This document shows positions 23,262-35,688 of a stretch of 64,000 nt of DNA, piece by piece. Location of the stretch: the NCBI GenBank assembly GCA_951812925.1, contig OX638370.1, positions 81,140,004 to 81,204,003 on the forward strand. The letters are read 5' to 3'. A program made the position numbers and the translations under genes. The notes below the pieces were generated by a model that was not told where the DNA came from, ran no database searches, and saw nothing but the letters and a program-made list of their open reading frames with translations. Within the stretch, counting starts at the first letter, position 1. The number at the start of each line of letters is the position of its first letter. This stretch comes from Calliopum simillimum. Taxonomy: Eukaryota > Arthropoda > Insecta > Diptera > Lauxaniidae.

Positions 23262-23763
23262 AATGTTTCAAAGTTTAGGTTGACACTGTCATCTTCTTAC
23301 TGAGCTCTATCTGGAATCCATACCCGAAAGTTATTATCAAAACTGAGTATGGGACAGGTGTAATCTGTTGAGCTGGTAAGTTCAGTGTGCAGATTTTCAA
23401 GGATGGCAACCTGTCGGTAACCTATCCTTACACGCATTTCTAGTTGCATCAAACGTTTGTTATCGCGTATATCAATAAACAAAGTTTCTTCTCGCCCGAA
23501 AGTGATTCAGTTATACCAAAAAAAGTTTCTTGCGTTCCACTTGTGGCACGAACTGGATACAATTTCTTGCTATCGTAGGTACATACAAATTCTGTCATTT
23601 TCACAAATGATTCTGCTACATTAAAATATCTCATGTCACCTTAAAACTATTTCCAATTTGCTGATAGCTTGTGGGGATACATGAGCCATTTTTTGTAAGG
23701 ATACATGAACCGTCTTTTAATTTCACTCCGCTTACATCCTCAGCATCAGACTTCATAAGTTAG
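23262..23763. other. Sequence with no gene seen
   Basis: No supported exon. A direct repeat of GGATACATGA(G/A)CC occurs near 23675 and 23699. Confidence 0.4.
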
Positions 23764-24216
23764 TTCACCAACAGAATCACAGATTCAGAGGAGGTTGGTG
23801 ATAAAGATCGTGAAGAAACCTCGATCGTCGAAAATGAAATTGCTCTTCAGAACACCTCCACTGAAAACATCGACTCAATTCAGTCTGAGACATCTCTTCA
23901 TATTGACCTTGATGCTCTTCCGTTGATATACAGAATGCGTGGGTTTCTGCCAGGAAGGTCACCAGAAGGCTTGCGAGGATTCCTGAAGGCTAAACCACGG
24001 AAGTCTACAATACAGGGAAGAAAACGAGAAAGGAGTGTCATTGCTACAGACTCACCTAAAAGAAACTTGATCAAGAAAAATCATGATAAGAAAAAATTGT
24101 CAAAACCTTCCAGAAAAGAAAGAAAACTTCGAATAAATAAAAGATTCGTCATGTTAGATTTCATGATTCATATTCCCACGGGCGCACAATGGGAGATTGT
24201 GGCCATAAATAGGTAA
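23764..24216 (+). pseudogene. Pogo-like transposase C-terminal fragment
   Basis: An open frame of about 150 codons begins after a stop at 23761. An acidic stretch (TDSEEVGDKDREETSIVENE) is followed by RGFLKAKPRKSTIQGRKRER and SVIATDSPKRN, then a lysine-rich tail. Pogo/Tigger-type transposases of insects have a comparable segment after the DDE domain (a PKAxPRK pattern, basic run, then TDTP/TDSP). No terminal repeats were found. It could alternatively be a host protein derived from such an element, but no splice sites or partner exons were seen. Confidence 0.5.
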
Positions 24217-25579
24217 AATTGAAAGTGCTACGCATTTAAAAAATTTTTACGCCAATCGTCAGATAATACTTAGGGACGAAAAAAAAAACTATAAAAGTTT
24301 AAAATTTTGTTTTGGCTTAGCAACACAGTGAGCCTAAAGTTGGACTTTAAACAGAAAAAATGCTCTACAGAACTTTTAAAATTAGGAACTGCTGGATAAA
24401 CGCTCTAGTTAATTTGTTTTTAGCCCGATCCACTAATGTAGCATATCGTTAGAAAGTATATTGTTTCTACTTTGTTAAAAATATTTTTTTTTTTTTTTTT
24501 GCCGATTTTATGTGAGTTATAGTGGTTTTTCAAATATTTAAAAAAAAGTGGTAAAAATGGAAAAATTGCAAACTTTGACATTAAAAAAAAAAAAAAAATA
24601 CATTTCCTGATTTTCATTATTTTTCAATATAATATGTGGCCAAGTATGCTTAATCGATATGTAAAGTCCCTACTGCCTTTTTTGAGAACTTTTTTTTTTA
24701 TAAACTTTTTCATATTGTGGTTTTTGACGGGACAAAATAAGTTGACTTTTTTGGAACGCTATTTTTAATTCGTTTGCATCGAAATACATCAAGATAGCAT
24801 TTTGTCAAAAAAGTACAAGCATTTAGCTTTTAAAAAAACATTTGTTTGAGTTTTTATGTATGATAGGTGAATTATGGTGATTTTTCGAAAATTTAAGCTC
24901 AAAAAGCCAAAATCGATAAATTGTACAAACTTCGACATTAAAAAAAAAAAAAATACATTTTCTGATTTTCATTTTTTTCCAATATAATATGTGGCCAAGT
25001 ATGCTTAATCAATATGCAAAGTCCCTACTGCCTTTTTTGAGAACTTTTTTTTCTATGAATTTTTTCCTGTAGCAGTTTTTGAGAAAAAATAAATATTTTT
25101 ATTTCTTTACATTCTGCAACGTTTTACAATATATTTATCAATTTTAAGCTTAGTCTTCTTAAATTCCAAAAAAAAAAAAAATTATAAGAGAAGGGTGACA
25201 GATAAGGGGTATATTTCCTCCTTTTAACCCCCCTTGGGACTCACCCTTTCTTAAAATAAGCCAAGAGCATATTGAAGGGTATACAAAAAACATTATAATT
25301 GGTATAATATCATACAAGCACTTCAAATACCAATTGGTAGTCTTTCCGAAGAAGCTCAGGAAGCATCAAACAAAGTTTTTAAAAGCGCTAGGTTACACAA
25401 CAGCAGATTGTGCTCTAGAGCAGCAAACAACAAAGACGTTTTGCATTACATGCTGATCTCTTCTGATCCGATTATTAGCCAAATCCGAGTAAAACGTGAT
25501 AAAAAATATAAAGAGTTATCACCAGAAGCTCAAGAGGTGTTGCAATTAAATGAAAAAACTGATTAAAATAAATTAATTT
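24217..25579. repeat. AT-rich region with a direct repeat about 356 bp apart
   Basis: Text including TATAATATGTGGCCAAGTAT and AAAGTCCCTACTGCCTTTTT occurs at about 24628-24690 and again at about 24984-25045, preceded in both by A tracts and a CTGATTTTCAT phrase. This suggests two diverged tandem units of about 350 bp. No coding sequence was recognised. Confidence 0.6.
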
Positions 25580-25870
25580 TTTGGTAGGCGTGGCACTGCC
25601 CATTTTTCTAGTGCGGATTATTTGTTCTGATGGTCTTTTCATATATACCAAATAATATCTATCTTCGTCATATATTTTCAGAAATATGATGAATTTTTTT
25701 TTTTTTGAAGGCGTGGTACCGCCCATTTGTCCTGGGAACATTATTTGTCCTGATGATTTTTACACATTTACCAAATCTCATTTATCAGCGTCAAAGAGTT
25801 TCGGTGATATGATAAGTCAATTTTTTGGGAGGCGTGGCACCGCCCACTTTTTTAGTATATAGCTTAGCCT
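25580..25870. repeat. Tandem repeat, three units of about 122 bp
   Basis: Units are marked by AGGCGTGGCACCGCCCA-type text at about 25586, 25709 and 25830, with TTTACCAAAT and ATATGAT(G/A)A phrases at matching positions. A related triplet in opposite orientation is at 54875-55200. Such modules resemble the internal repeats of mini-me-like elements, but the mini-me core is absent here. Confidence 0.7.
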
Positions 25871-28616
25871 TTTTTTGTACTAGCATAATATAAAAACTTC
25901 TTTAAAATCGGATACTAAATTTCCGAGTTAATAAGGGACAAATACACAAACAAACAAAATCTATTTTTTATAAAGTAGATTTTCGTTTATTCCTCATATC
26001 TTGAAAACTATAAAAGATAGCGCAAAATTTTTAACATTTTTGAAATTAGCGGGGTCAAGTTATTGAAAATTAATACCCATTTTGAAAAAAAATTCGGACC
26101 ACGCCCCAACTTTGTATGGGAGGTAGGCGTTTCCGTCGGCGGATTTTGTTCATAATCACAGATTTTTATTATTTTAATGTAAAAAACATATGTACCAAAT
26201 TTCAATAGTCTAGCTCTATTATTACTACATATGACCGCCGTTGCATACAAACCCTCCCATTGTGGGGCGGGGATATTTGGACTATCTTACATGAATATTT
26301 AAACTGTGAATAGTTTTATGAAAAAGTAACTTCTTATTCTTGAATAATACTGTTATATGTATTTAGAGAGATGTTTATACTTTGATATTATTCATAAAAA
26401 TATATTCTATCTCGAATCAGTAAAAAAATATGACAGTAAACTAAGTGAGCCACCTAATCCCATTCTCCCCTACATACTGACAAGATTTCTTACGGGACAC
26501 TTGGCTACAATATTGTTTAACCACCTTGGCAAAATATGAAACGGTTTTCGACATTCTTGTGATTTTGAGGCCCCATATGCAATTTTTTCGAATTAGTGTG
26601 CTGAACACTTTTTTTCCTATAGTCTTTAGCTAAAACTTTGTTGCAGAGAAAAAAACAAAATATCGAGGGACTTAGGATATATAGCCGAAGAAGCTTTGAA
26701 AAAGCCAGTTTGAACCCTAATTTATGTATATTGCCATTAAACCCGACCTGGAGCCAAACTAACAAAACTCAGACAGCATTTGCTAGTGGCATCAAGAACT
26801 TTCCGGAACAGCTGTCAAAAAGTTGTTTGGATTTTTCGTATTGCACTGTGTAATAAGTATAAGTATATCGTGGTCTTAGGACATCATTTATACATCTTTT
26901 ATGTAGTTATAACTTTGTTGTCCTAATATCGTCACATACTTCCTAAAATATATCTTCACAAAGTTCTTATCTGAAATAAAATTTAAGCACAGAAAGAGCG
27001 TTTTAGGGGAAAAACAAAAGACAACGACACACTGACAGTGAACAAATTCAAGGACTCAACCGCAAATGAATACGCTACCCCAACGTTTTTCATCAGCAAG
27101 TGACCCCTACAACTGAAATGGAAGAAGGCAAATGAATACAATGGATACGAGTAATAGATATAAATAGACTGAAACACGCTTGATTTGATGTGAGAAAATT
27201 CACAAGATAATAAATGAAGAAGAAGGAGAAGAATGAAGCGCTCGTACAAAAGATACCAAAGTATAAGACGATGCAGACGGAAGGAGCTGTGCCAATGGGA
27301 TGAAGGATTACGAAACTCCACAAAACTGCATTAAGAAATCAATTTAAAATCGTTGAAGCAGAAAAATGTTTAAAACCGCTAAGCAGCTGCTGAAGAAAAA
27401 AGAAGCAAAATTACGCACGCAAGCAAAAAGCTGGGTGTGGCGTTGCCTTTATGGCTTGAAAACGCAAAGGAGTGCGCGCTTTCATATACACACAAGCATA
27501 CATACATTGTGGTAAGAGATAAAGGATAAGAACGAAACAACTTTTTATTAAGAAGCCACAAATAGGGAACAGTAGCAGCAAAACCGCGATTAATATCGTG
27601 AGTTAGACTTGATGGCAGACAGCAGCCCAAGGAAAAAACAAAACTGATAAGAAATTTATGCGCCCGCATTTTAGTTGCGTTAACCTACTAACGCTCATAA
27701 GCGCAAGCATCACTCCTCCCTCTTTAATGTTGATATACTTAGTAAGTAGCTAGTGGGCATTTGAGTTTAAAGCTGAAACAAGAATAAGCTATTAGCAATA
27801 GAATGGGCTGGAAAAATGGTTCGCTCCTCGTTATTATAAAGTCATTGCAAATTGCAATGAAATTGCTAAGTTGTTCTTGTTGTCGCTGGTTAATTCTCAC
27901 GTAATGGCTTGTGTAAAATGATAACGCATTTAAAGCTTCAATTTTGCCTTTGATGTTGGTGCCGAATACAATGCACAGTGAATGATGAGATTAATAGAAA
28001 GTTAATGAGAAATTAAGTTATTGACGCTTTTTTTTATCGATGTAGTCATTACGAACTTTATTTCTATTAGAAAAGCAAAATATAAGGAAAAAGTGGCATA
28101 GGGTGAACTGGGGTAAGTTTTACTCTTAATTTTTGAAGTTCTGTATTTTCAACAATAAATGCACAATCTTGTCAGTCCATACTGCTTTCAAAACATTGAT
28201 TATTCAAGAATAAAGGTAGGAAAAAAAAAAAATTAAAAAAGAAACTGCATTAAGATTTTATTTAAATATATTTCCAAAAAAGCCATTTTCTCAAAAGTTG
28301 ACCTGATCACACCTGACTTAATGAGGGGTACACTCGACATTCACTTAAATAACACAATAAATAATGTATGAATACGTGAACTATTTAACCGAATTTCGAT
28401 GTGATGTAGAATGCACGAAAATTATGCTCATAAGTTGCCACTAACGCATTTAAAAATTGGATCAAAACTTCTCACATAAATACAAAAACAATAGCACCCA
28501 CAGTGGCATGGTGTGTTGTTAAGAAAGTGGATAAGACAACGGAGCGAAAGAATTTTTTTGTTGTAGTTTTCTTTTGCTTGTTAGAAACCGGTTTTGTTGC
28601 ACTGTGTCGACGCTCT
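25871..28616. other. Intronic sequence, no gene seen
   Basis: A mini-me-like fragment (TTTGTATGGGAGGTAGGCG) lies near 26112-26130. The rest is unique. Open frames near 27000-27670 on the minus strand are compositionally unlike the receptor exons and have no homology I recognise. Confidence 0.45.
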
Positions 28617-28905
28617 GTACTGATATTTTAGATGTTTTTCGATACATTTGGACTTTTGCCGATATTTTGAGTGTTTTTTCGATACTTTCCGACTTTAGCC
28701 AATTTGTATGTTTTTCGATACTTTTAGTCTTTTACTGATATTTTGTATTTATACCCTACACCCAGGGTATATTCACTTTGTTCTTCCGTTTGTAACGCAG
28801 AGAAAGAGGCGTGGCAGATATAGAAAAGTATATATATTCTTGATCAGCATCACCTCCTGAGTCGATATAGTCATGTCCGTCTGTCTGGCTGGCTGGGTGG
28901 CTGGG

Positions 28906-28947
<42 letters not shown>

Positions 28948-30620
28948 TGTGTTGAAATACACATTTTGGGAAAACTAAGCAAGATATTACAATGAAATTT
29001 AGTACACTGCCTTCGTCGTCAAAGATAGCTCGGGAGATTGAAAATGAGCGAAATCGGTCGAAATATATGCAAAATGCAATTTTCGGAGTATTTTTCACGA
29101 CAATGCAACCAAAATACGCATAAATACTAAAAATTGTAAGCGAAAGCTCTGAGAAAAAACTGAACGAATTCGAACAAGAGGGCGTGGCACCTCCCATATA
29201 AGCAAAAGCTTCAAAACGCTATACTGAAAGCGGTTTTTGAGATAATCGAACCAAATTCGACTCAGGCACTAAGAATCATAAATAAAAGCTCTCAACAAAA
29301 ATTGGGTGAAATGGGACAAGGAGGCGTGGCACCTCCCATATAAGCAAAAGTTTCAAAATGCTATACTGAAAGAGTTTTTTGAGATAATCCAACCAAACTT
29401 CACTCAAATACTAAAGACTATAAATGCACGCTTTAAGCTAAAACTAGACGAACTCGGACAAGAGGGCGTGGCACCTCCTATATAAGCAAAAGCCTCAAAA
29501 CGCTATACTGAAAACGTTTTCACTCAGACACTAAAAACTATAAATCCAAACTCTGGACAAAAACTGGGTGAACTCGGGCAAGAGAGCGGAGCACCTTCCA
29601 TAAGAGCAAAATTTTAAAAATACTGCAGTGTAGGGTATTTAATGTTTGGCCAGGCCAAATTTTACACCCTTACTAGTTTTTGATTATTTTGGACTTTTAG
29701 GTATATATTTAATGTTTTTATATACTTTCAAACTTATACCGATATTTTAAATGTTTTTCGACAATCCTGAACCTTTACCTACAGTTAAAATATTTTAATA
29801 CTTTTAGTCTTCCACCGATGTTTAAGAAATTTTTGATAGTTCTGGAATTTTCCCGATATTTTGGATTTTTTTGATACTTCTGGACTAATATTTATGATTT
29901 TTTTCGATACTTTTGGACTTCAACCGATATTTTGGACTTCAACCGATATTTTAGATGTTTTTCGATACATTTGGACCTTTACCGACATTTTAAATGTTTT
30001 TCGATATTTTCGGTCTTCCACCGATATTTAAGAAGTTTTTCTATATTTCTTGACTTTTATCGATATTCCAGTTGTTCTTCGACTTTTACTGATATTTAAG
30101 ATGTTATTACACTAATGGAGTATTGCCGATATTTTGGATTTTTTTCAATACTTTTGGACTTTTACCGATATTTTAGATGTTTTTTGATTCTTTTAGTCTT
30201 CTACCGATGTTTAAAAAGTTTTCGATAATCTTGACTTTTCCCGACATTACAGTTGTATTTCGATTTTTATCGATACTTTAAATGTTTTTCGATACTTTTT
30301 CCGATAATTTGGATTTTTTTGATACTTTGGAATTCAACCAATATTTAAGATGTTTCTCAATACTTTTGGACCTTTATCGATATTTTAGATGTTTTTCGAT
30401 TCTTTTGGACTTTTATCGATATTTTAGATGTTATTCGATTCTTTTGGACTTTTAACGATATTTTAGATGTTTTTCGATACTTATGGTGTTTTGCCGATAT
30501 TTTGGATTTTTTTCGATACTTTTCGACTTTTACCGATATTTCAAAAGTTTTTCGATACTTTTGGACTTCTACCAACATTTTAGATGTTTTTTTGAAATTT
30601 TTCCACTTTTATCGATTGTG
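28617..30620. repeat. Minisatellite, about 39-bp unit, split by an insertion
   Basis: Units read approximately GATATTTTAGATGTTTTTCG followed by ATACTTTTGGACTTTTACC. About three units lie before 28750 and some twenty-five from 29668 on, with the mini-me copy C between. Because 39 is a multiple of three, the minus strand stays open near 30357-30578 and would translate to 13-residue repeats. I treat that as a by-product of the array. Confidence 0.88.
28750..29641 (+). mobile_element. Mini-me-like repeat, copy C
   Basis: It starts with the hairpin ATACCCT-ACACCC-AGGGTAT. The conserved block follows (TTGATCAGCATCACC, GAGTCGATATAG), then a long (GGCT)n tract at about 28879-28946. About four tandem units of 130-145 bp come next, marked by GAGGGCGTGGCACCTCCCAT near 29180, 29322, 29464 and 29587. 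It ends GTGTAGGGTATT, so the outer ATACCCTACAC text is inverted at the two ends. It is inserted within the 39-bp minisatellite and encodes no protein. Confidence 0.85.
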
Positions 30621-33600
30621 AAGTGAGAAAAATTTTAGTTTTGCTCCCAAAAACGTTACTACGAGTATATAATTCTGTCAATACTCAATGTTTTTGCTTT
30701 CTTATACACAAAATGTCACACTGTTGTGGGTTAAAACCACATGCGATGCTCAGTTGAGGCATCTTTTAAGTATTTCAAGTTATATTATTGTGGTATCAAT
30801 AATATGGCATAGTTTTAGGCATATCTTTTGGTTGACCACGAAGAGTCCAACCATGAGATATGATGCATTCCGACCTCCGAGAGAAAGTAGTGAGATAAGC
30901 AGAATTCTTTTCTCAAGTTCATTATGTTTAAGATTAGTATACGAGAACAAGATTTGTAAACTATATAAGCATTATTTAGAATTAATAAAATGGTCTTTTG
31001 ATTAGTAAATTAAACTAATGAGGTTGTGCGTCTTATTTTAATCGGGAGTGAAAAGTGAGTGTAAGTTCGCAACTTTAATAGGAACATTTGACGGTCAGGA
31101 GACCAAAGAACTCAACAACATGGAAAAAGTGCATCTATCTTTAGGTCAATGACCAAAAGTTGATACTAGCAAAAATAAAAGCATATAATATATATTAGTC
31201 AATATTGAAACTAGACAAACAATTTTATGAAATTGCATAGCAGATTTTCTAATAATTCAATAGGGTCTCAGACACGGGTCACATTTTGATATTCACTTAG
31301 CTCTCTTTATCGGTTTGCCATCTTTTTAAGTAATAAACTATGTTTTTTAAAACATAAGTATAAGCAGAAAATCTAGTATATGTATTCCAAACACATCCTG
31401 AATTATATTAGTACTAAGGACAGATGTCAAAAAAAAAAAACTTAATATGAACATTACAATGCGACCAATGTTTCAAATGTAAAAGTCGTATGTCTCATAA
31501 CGTTGGGACGAAAAGAAATAAATAAATAATTCTGCAAATTCAAATGTACCCTTTGGTCAAAGTCAAATGCGACTTAAGTAAAACTCCTTCAAGATGTTTT
31601 ATCTTTTTTTAAACATTTGTTTTTGTATTTGCATAAAAATCCTTTTATTTTATAAAGGTTATCGCTAACAACCTTTGATACTAACTTTTAAAAAACAAAA
31701 AGCTTGATATCAGATTTTTGTGTCAAAAGCCGTTTTCATACAGAAAAATGACAAAGTTTAATGTTCGCCGGTGTCAAAAGTACCCTAGTTTGCCTTGCCC
31801 TACGTTTCATTTGCTGCCGACTACACATTTAACCCATGCCTAACTTATCTGTAAGAATATGAAGAAATAATAAATAAATAAATTTATCAGGTTTTATTGA
31901 AAAAAAAAGAGTACAGTTTCTAAGCTATATAATTGTTGAACAACATTTTTCTGCTGAAAATAATCGTTAGTGGTGTATTCGTAAAAACGATTTTTAGTGA
32001 CCTTTGACCTTAAGGATTTCTCAAAACCAGCTGCACAGTGAAAAAAAAAAACAAATTTCAATAAAACTGCAGAAAATTTTTCATTCTTATTAATGCAGTT
32101 GGTCAGCAATATAAAATTGATTGCATGAAACAAGACTCTGTATATATAAAGTAACAATAGACAACGCATATACATGGTAATGTTAACAGCGATCCCATCA
32201 ATCTTTATCACGCGTAGTTTCAAAGAAACCAAGAAAAAAAAATGGTTCTGGGAAACCAAAACAAGTTGTATAGAAATGGCAACAAAATAAAAAAAAAAAC
32301 ACAAATTGATGCACAGTGGGTGATTTCATGCCAAAGAAGACATAACTACGGATTTTTGCATGCAGTAACTGAAATAGTAAATTAAAAAAAAAAAAAAAAA
32401 ATGGTTTTAAATAACCAAAGCATCGTAAGAAACAAACTAGAACCAACAGATGGACAGACATTTCCCCTTGAGGCTTAAAATTTCCACACGCAGTAACAAC
32501 TGGTTACCGTTTTTTTTTTCTTTGTGTTTATTTGCTTCGTGTTCTTTTCTTCTCTGGAAAATACAACTTTTGTTTGATTTTCGTGAAATTCTTGCATTTT
32601 TTCCACTTTAAACATCATGACCAAACAACATCATCATCATCATCACCATCACCATCAACTGGCAGCAACATGACCAACCTAACACCATATACCATTTTCA
32701 CATTAACACATCATGCTCGTCGTTGGTGCTTCAATGAAACCTGCTTCTGCACTACGTAACCAAAGTGCTTCAGTTGCATTCTTTCCATTGAACTTTTTGT
32801 TGTGTGTGTAAAGCTTCCTATGTTGATTTAAGCTGCGTTGTATTTTTCAAGTTTCACAAGCGTTGATGCTTAAAGGTTTATGTATGTACATTAAAGTGCA
32901 TTTTTTGAGGTTTTGGCACATTGTTAGTTGTGCTGTCTATAGTGTAGCGATGATATTTAAAAACATTTTTTGAAATGTATGTAAATTGAGTATTTTTTTT
33001 ACACTGTGATCTGAGAATTTTTCGTTTTCGAGTTCTTTGCATTTTTTACCATAAGAAGTAACTGACCATAGTTGCATCTCCCATTTTTGATTTTTTTTTT
33101 TTCAATTCGCCGTCAACCAAAAACTTCATAAATAAAGTTACTGTTTTCACAATGTCCATAACACCACCGCCTTCTTTCCTTTTGTAAAATACTCCTTTCG
33201 TGTTCGAAGCGGAATGGGAGCAAACTAAACTCTGCTGTTGCTGCAATATAAAGTACATTATTCTTTTCTATCTAACATGGCAGTATATTGTTATTAGAAT
33301 TCTCCCCAAGTCTCATCGGTCTTGATGTAGCAGTTTTCTGCTGAATTTGTTTTCAATTTAAGTTTAACAATTGAAATATTGCACGAAATTTCTTGTTTTT
33401 TGAGAAAAAAAGTATTTTACTTTACATTAATTACAAAGGATATGTAGTTGAATTGAGATTTTCAAGTTTGATTTAAAAATTGTTTGCATGAATCATGTGC
33501 TTGTATGAGTTTCATAAATTTTAATAAAACCATCCGTTATAGATGAAGCATTAAGGAACTCATTGATTGAATAAGATTGCTATTAAGTTTTCGAGATAAT

Positions 33601-33667
33601 AAAACTGTATCTTTCTTGATTGTGCCATAAAAACTAAAACAAAAGAAAGGCCTGCCTCTTATTAAAT
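30621..33667. other. Intronic sequence with simple repeats, no gene seen
   Basis: A (CAT)n/(CAC)n tract lies near 32627-32660, with several long A or T runs. No exon was supported. Confidence 0.45.
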
Positions 33668-35061
33668 ACCCAATAGCTATGGGCTAGTTTGTATGGACAT
33701 TTTTAAAAATTAACTTTTTATACCCTGCGGTGGTTTTTTATGTGAGGTTTGATGAAAAAGTGAGTGAGCTAAAATTTGGAGGGGGTGGCGTGGGTCTAAC
33801 CCTTGCCAGATTTGAGTCAAAGTTCGAGTTTCGGGGGTAAAATTTTTAAAAAAGCTCCTAACTGCCAATCAGTTGCACTTTCAGGCATAAAATGTATGAC
33901 CAAGCCCCATTAAATTTTGCATCCCAACATTTTCACCGAACAAACTTACCTCCTATCTTCACCCCTTAGGGTCGCTCCCATATAAGCCTTAATTTTCATG
34001 ACATTTTTATAAAATCGTCCTCCACCACCCCCAGGCTGCCCCTAAATTGTTCAAAAGTATGACCTACCCCCATTATTTTTTCCACCCCATCATTTTCACG
34101 AAACATACTTACCCCCTATCTCCACCCCCTAGGGGTGCTCCCATACAAAAAATACTCATATTTATTTTAATTAATAAATATTTTTGCTCTCATCACCCCT
34201 ACTGCCCCCATAGTGCTACTAAGGAAGGTAAAATGTATAACCGACCCCCATTAATTTTTCCAGCCCGACAATTTTATTAAACAAACTTGCCCTCTATCTC
34301 CGTCCTTTACCTTTACCAGATGGTACGGTCGGCACACCCAGTAACTGCTCGTTTCAGTCATACGTGATACTCGTTTTTTTTTTTATCTCAAAACCACTGT
34401 TACTGTGTCAATTAATTTTTGTAACAGAACCAATATTAGTACACCAGTATACAGTCGCACCGCTGAGTGCTTTTGTATGAGAGCACCCCTAGAGGGCGGA
34501 GATAGAGGGCAAGTATGTTTAGTAAAATTGTCGGGCTGGAAAAACTAATGGGGGTCGGTCATACATTTTACCTTCCTAAGTAGCACTATGGGGGCAGTAG
34601 GGGTGATGAGAGCAAAAATGTTTATTAATTAAAATATATATGAGTATTTTTTGTATGGGAGCACCCCTAGGGGGTGGAGGTCATACTTTGAACAATGTAG
34701 GGGCAGCCTGGAGGTGGTGGAGGTCGAATTTATAAAAATGTCATGAAAATTAAGGCTTATATGGGAGCGACCCTAAGGGGTGAAGATAGGAGGTAAGTAT
34801 GTTCGGTGAAAATATTGACGTGGAAAATTTAATGGGGGTTGGTCATACATTTTATGCCTGTAAGTACAACTGGTTGGCAGTTAGGAGCTTTTTTCAAAAT
34901 TTTACCCCCGAAACTCGAACTTTGACTCAAATATGGCAAGGGTTAGACCCACTCTACCCCCTCCAAATTTTGGCTCACTTACTTTTTCATCGAACCTCAC
35001 ATAAAAAACCACCGCAGGGTATAAATATCGAAAAATTGTTATTAAGCCCATAGCTAATACC
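33668..35061. mobile_element. Large foldback element with GC-rich internal modules
   Basis: ACCCAATAGCTATGGGCT near 33668 mirrors AGCCCATAGCTAATACCC near 35061. Inside, TATACCCTGCGGTGGTTTTT mirrors the right arm at about 35000-35022, and the arms stay complementary for about 600 bp. Each arm carries modules with CCACCCCCTAGGGGTGCTCC and CATACAAAA, about 100-140 bp apart. A unique centre of about 150 bp surrounds 34400. Open frames in the arms are repeat-derived. No transposase. Confidence 0.8.
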
Positions 35062-35686
35062 CAAGTTGGTAACTTATGTTTGCTCTTACATATTTTTCAT
35101 TTAAATTGCTTAAATTTTATGAATTCTCAAGAAATTGGATAATATCTTAAATGACCCAGGTTTTAAGAAAATTTTTCTTTTCATGTTCAATAACCAAATA
35201 ACGTATAAAATGAAATTTCCAATTGGTGATCAAAAAAATTTCGGCCCGAAAGGGTGTCAGGAGGTCGTTTTATCTGAAAACTTTGGAAAAATCGAGATTT
35301 CCGATTATATACGGAAGAGCACACATTTCAGAAATAGTAGATATGTTACGGGGTATCTTTCCAAATATTCTGGAGAAAAATTCAGAAAAATCGTATGTGA
35401 GGTCGTGGCGAAAAAATGGGTTAAAAAGTCTAAATCACCTTTTACTGCCACATTATAGGTCCTTAAATTCTGATAAAACTCAAACAAATTTTTTGTTGAA
35501 AAATAAATTGATTTTGCTTATGTTATTTTTTTAATTTAAGCGCCCCAATTTATTTTTCATCAAGGAATTTGCTTGAATTTATTCTGAATTATAGGACCTG
35601 TTATGTGGCCGAGTGATTTAGACTTTTTAACCCATTCGGCTTGATAAAAAAAATTTTAAAAAATCATGGATGCAAGTCTCAACTAG
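35062..35686. other. AT-rich sequence, no gene seen
   Basis: Two overlapping open frames near 35135-35534 have no recognised domain or splice context and are not called. Confidence 0.4.
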
Positions 35687-35688
35687 TA

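Noticed and set aside
23297..23634. Minus-strand frames upstream of the RNase H fragment
   Set aside because: They are not in the RNase H frame and show no reverse transcriptase motifs.
27379..27669. Minus-strand frame of 96 codons that looks hydrophobic
   Set aside because: It has an M start and hydrophobic runs but lies in unique AT-rich intron. No conserved family pattern, and the opposite strand is A-rich simple sequence.
30357..30578. Minus-strand frame with 13-residue repeats (KVQKYRKTSKISI type)
   Set aside because: It follows from a 39-bp minisatellite, whose period keeps a frame open. No start context, domain or splice site supports a protein.
28098..31803. Possible pogo-like ends AGGGTGAACTGGGGTAAG (28099) and complement of CTAGTTTGCCTTGCCCTA (31803)
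   Set aside because: The two ends agree only loosely, and the interval contains an unrelated minisatellite and mini-me.
34047..35053. Open frames in the GC-rich arms of the foldback element
   Set aside because: Repeat-derived text (proline-rich runs from CCCC modules) with no homology or splice context.
35135..35534. Two overlapping plus-strand frames of about 105 codons
   Set aside because: AT-rich, no recognised motif, no splice signals, and mutually overlapping.
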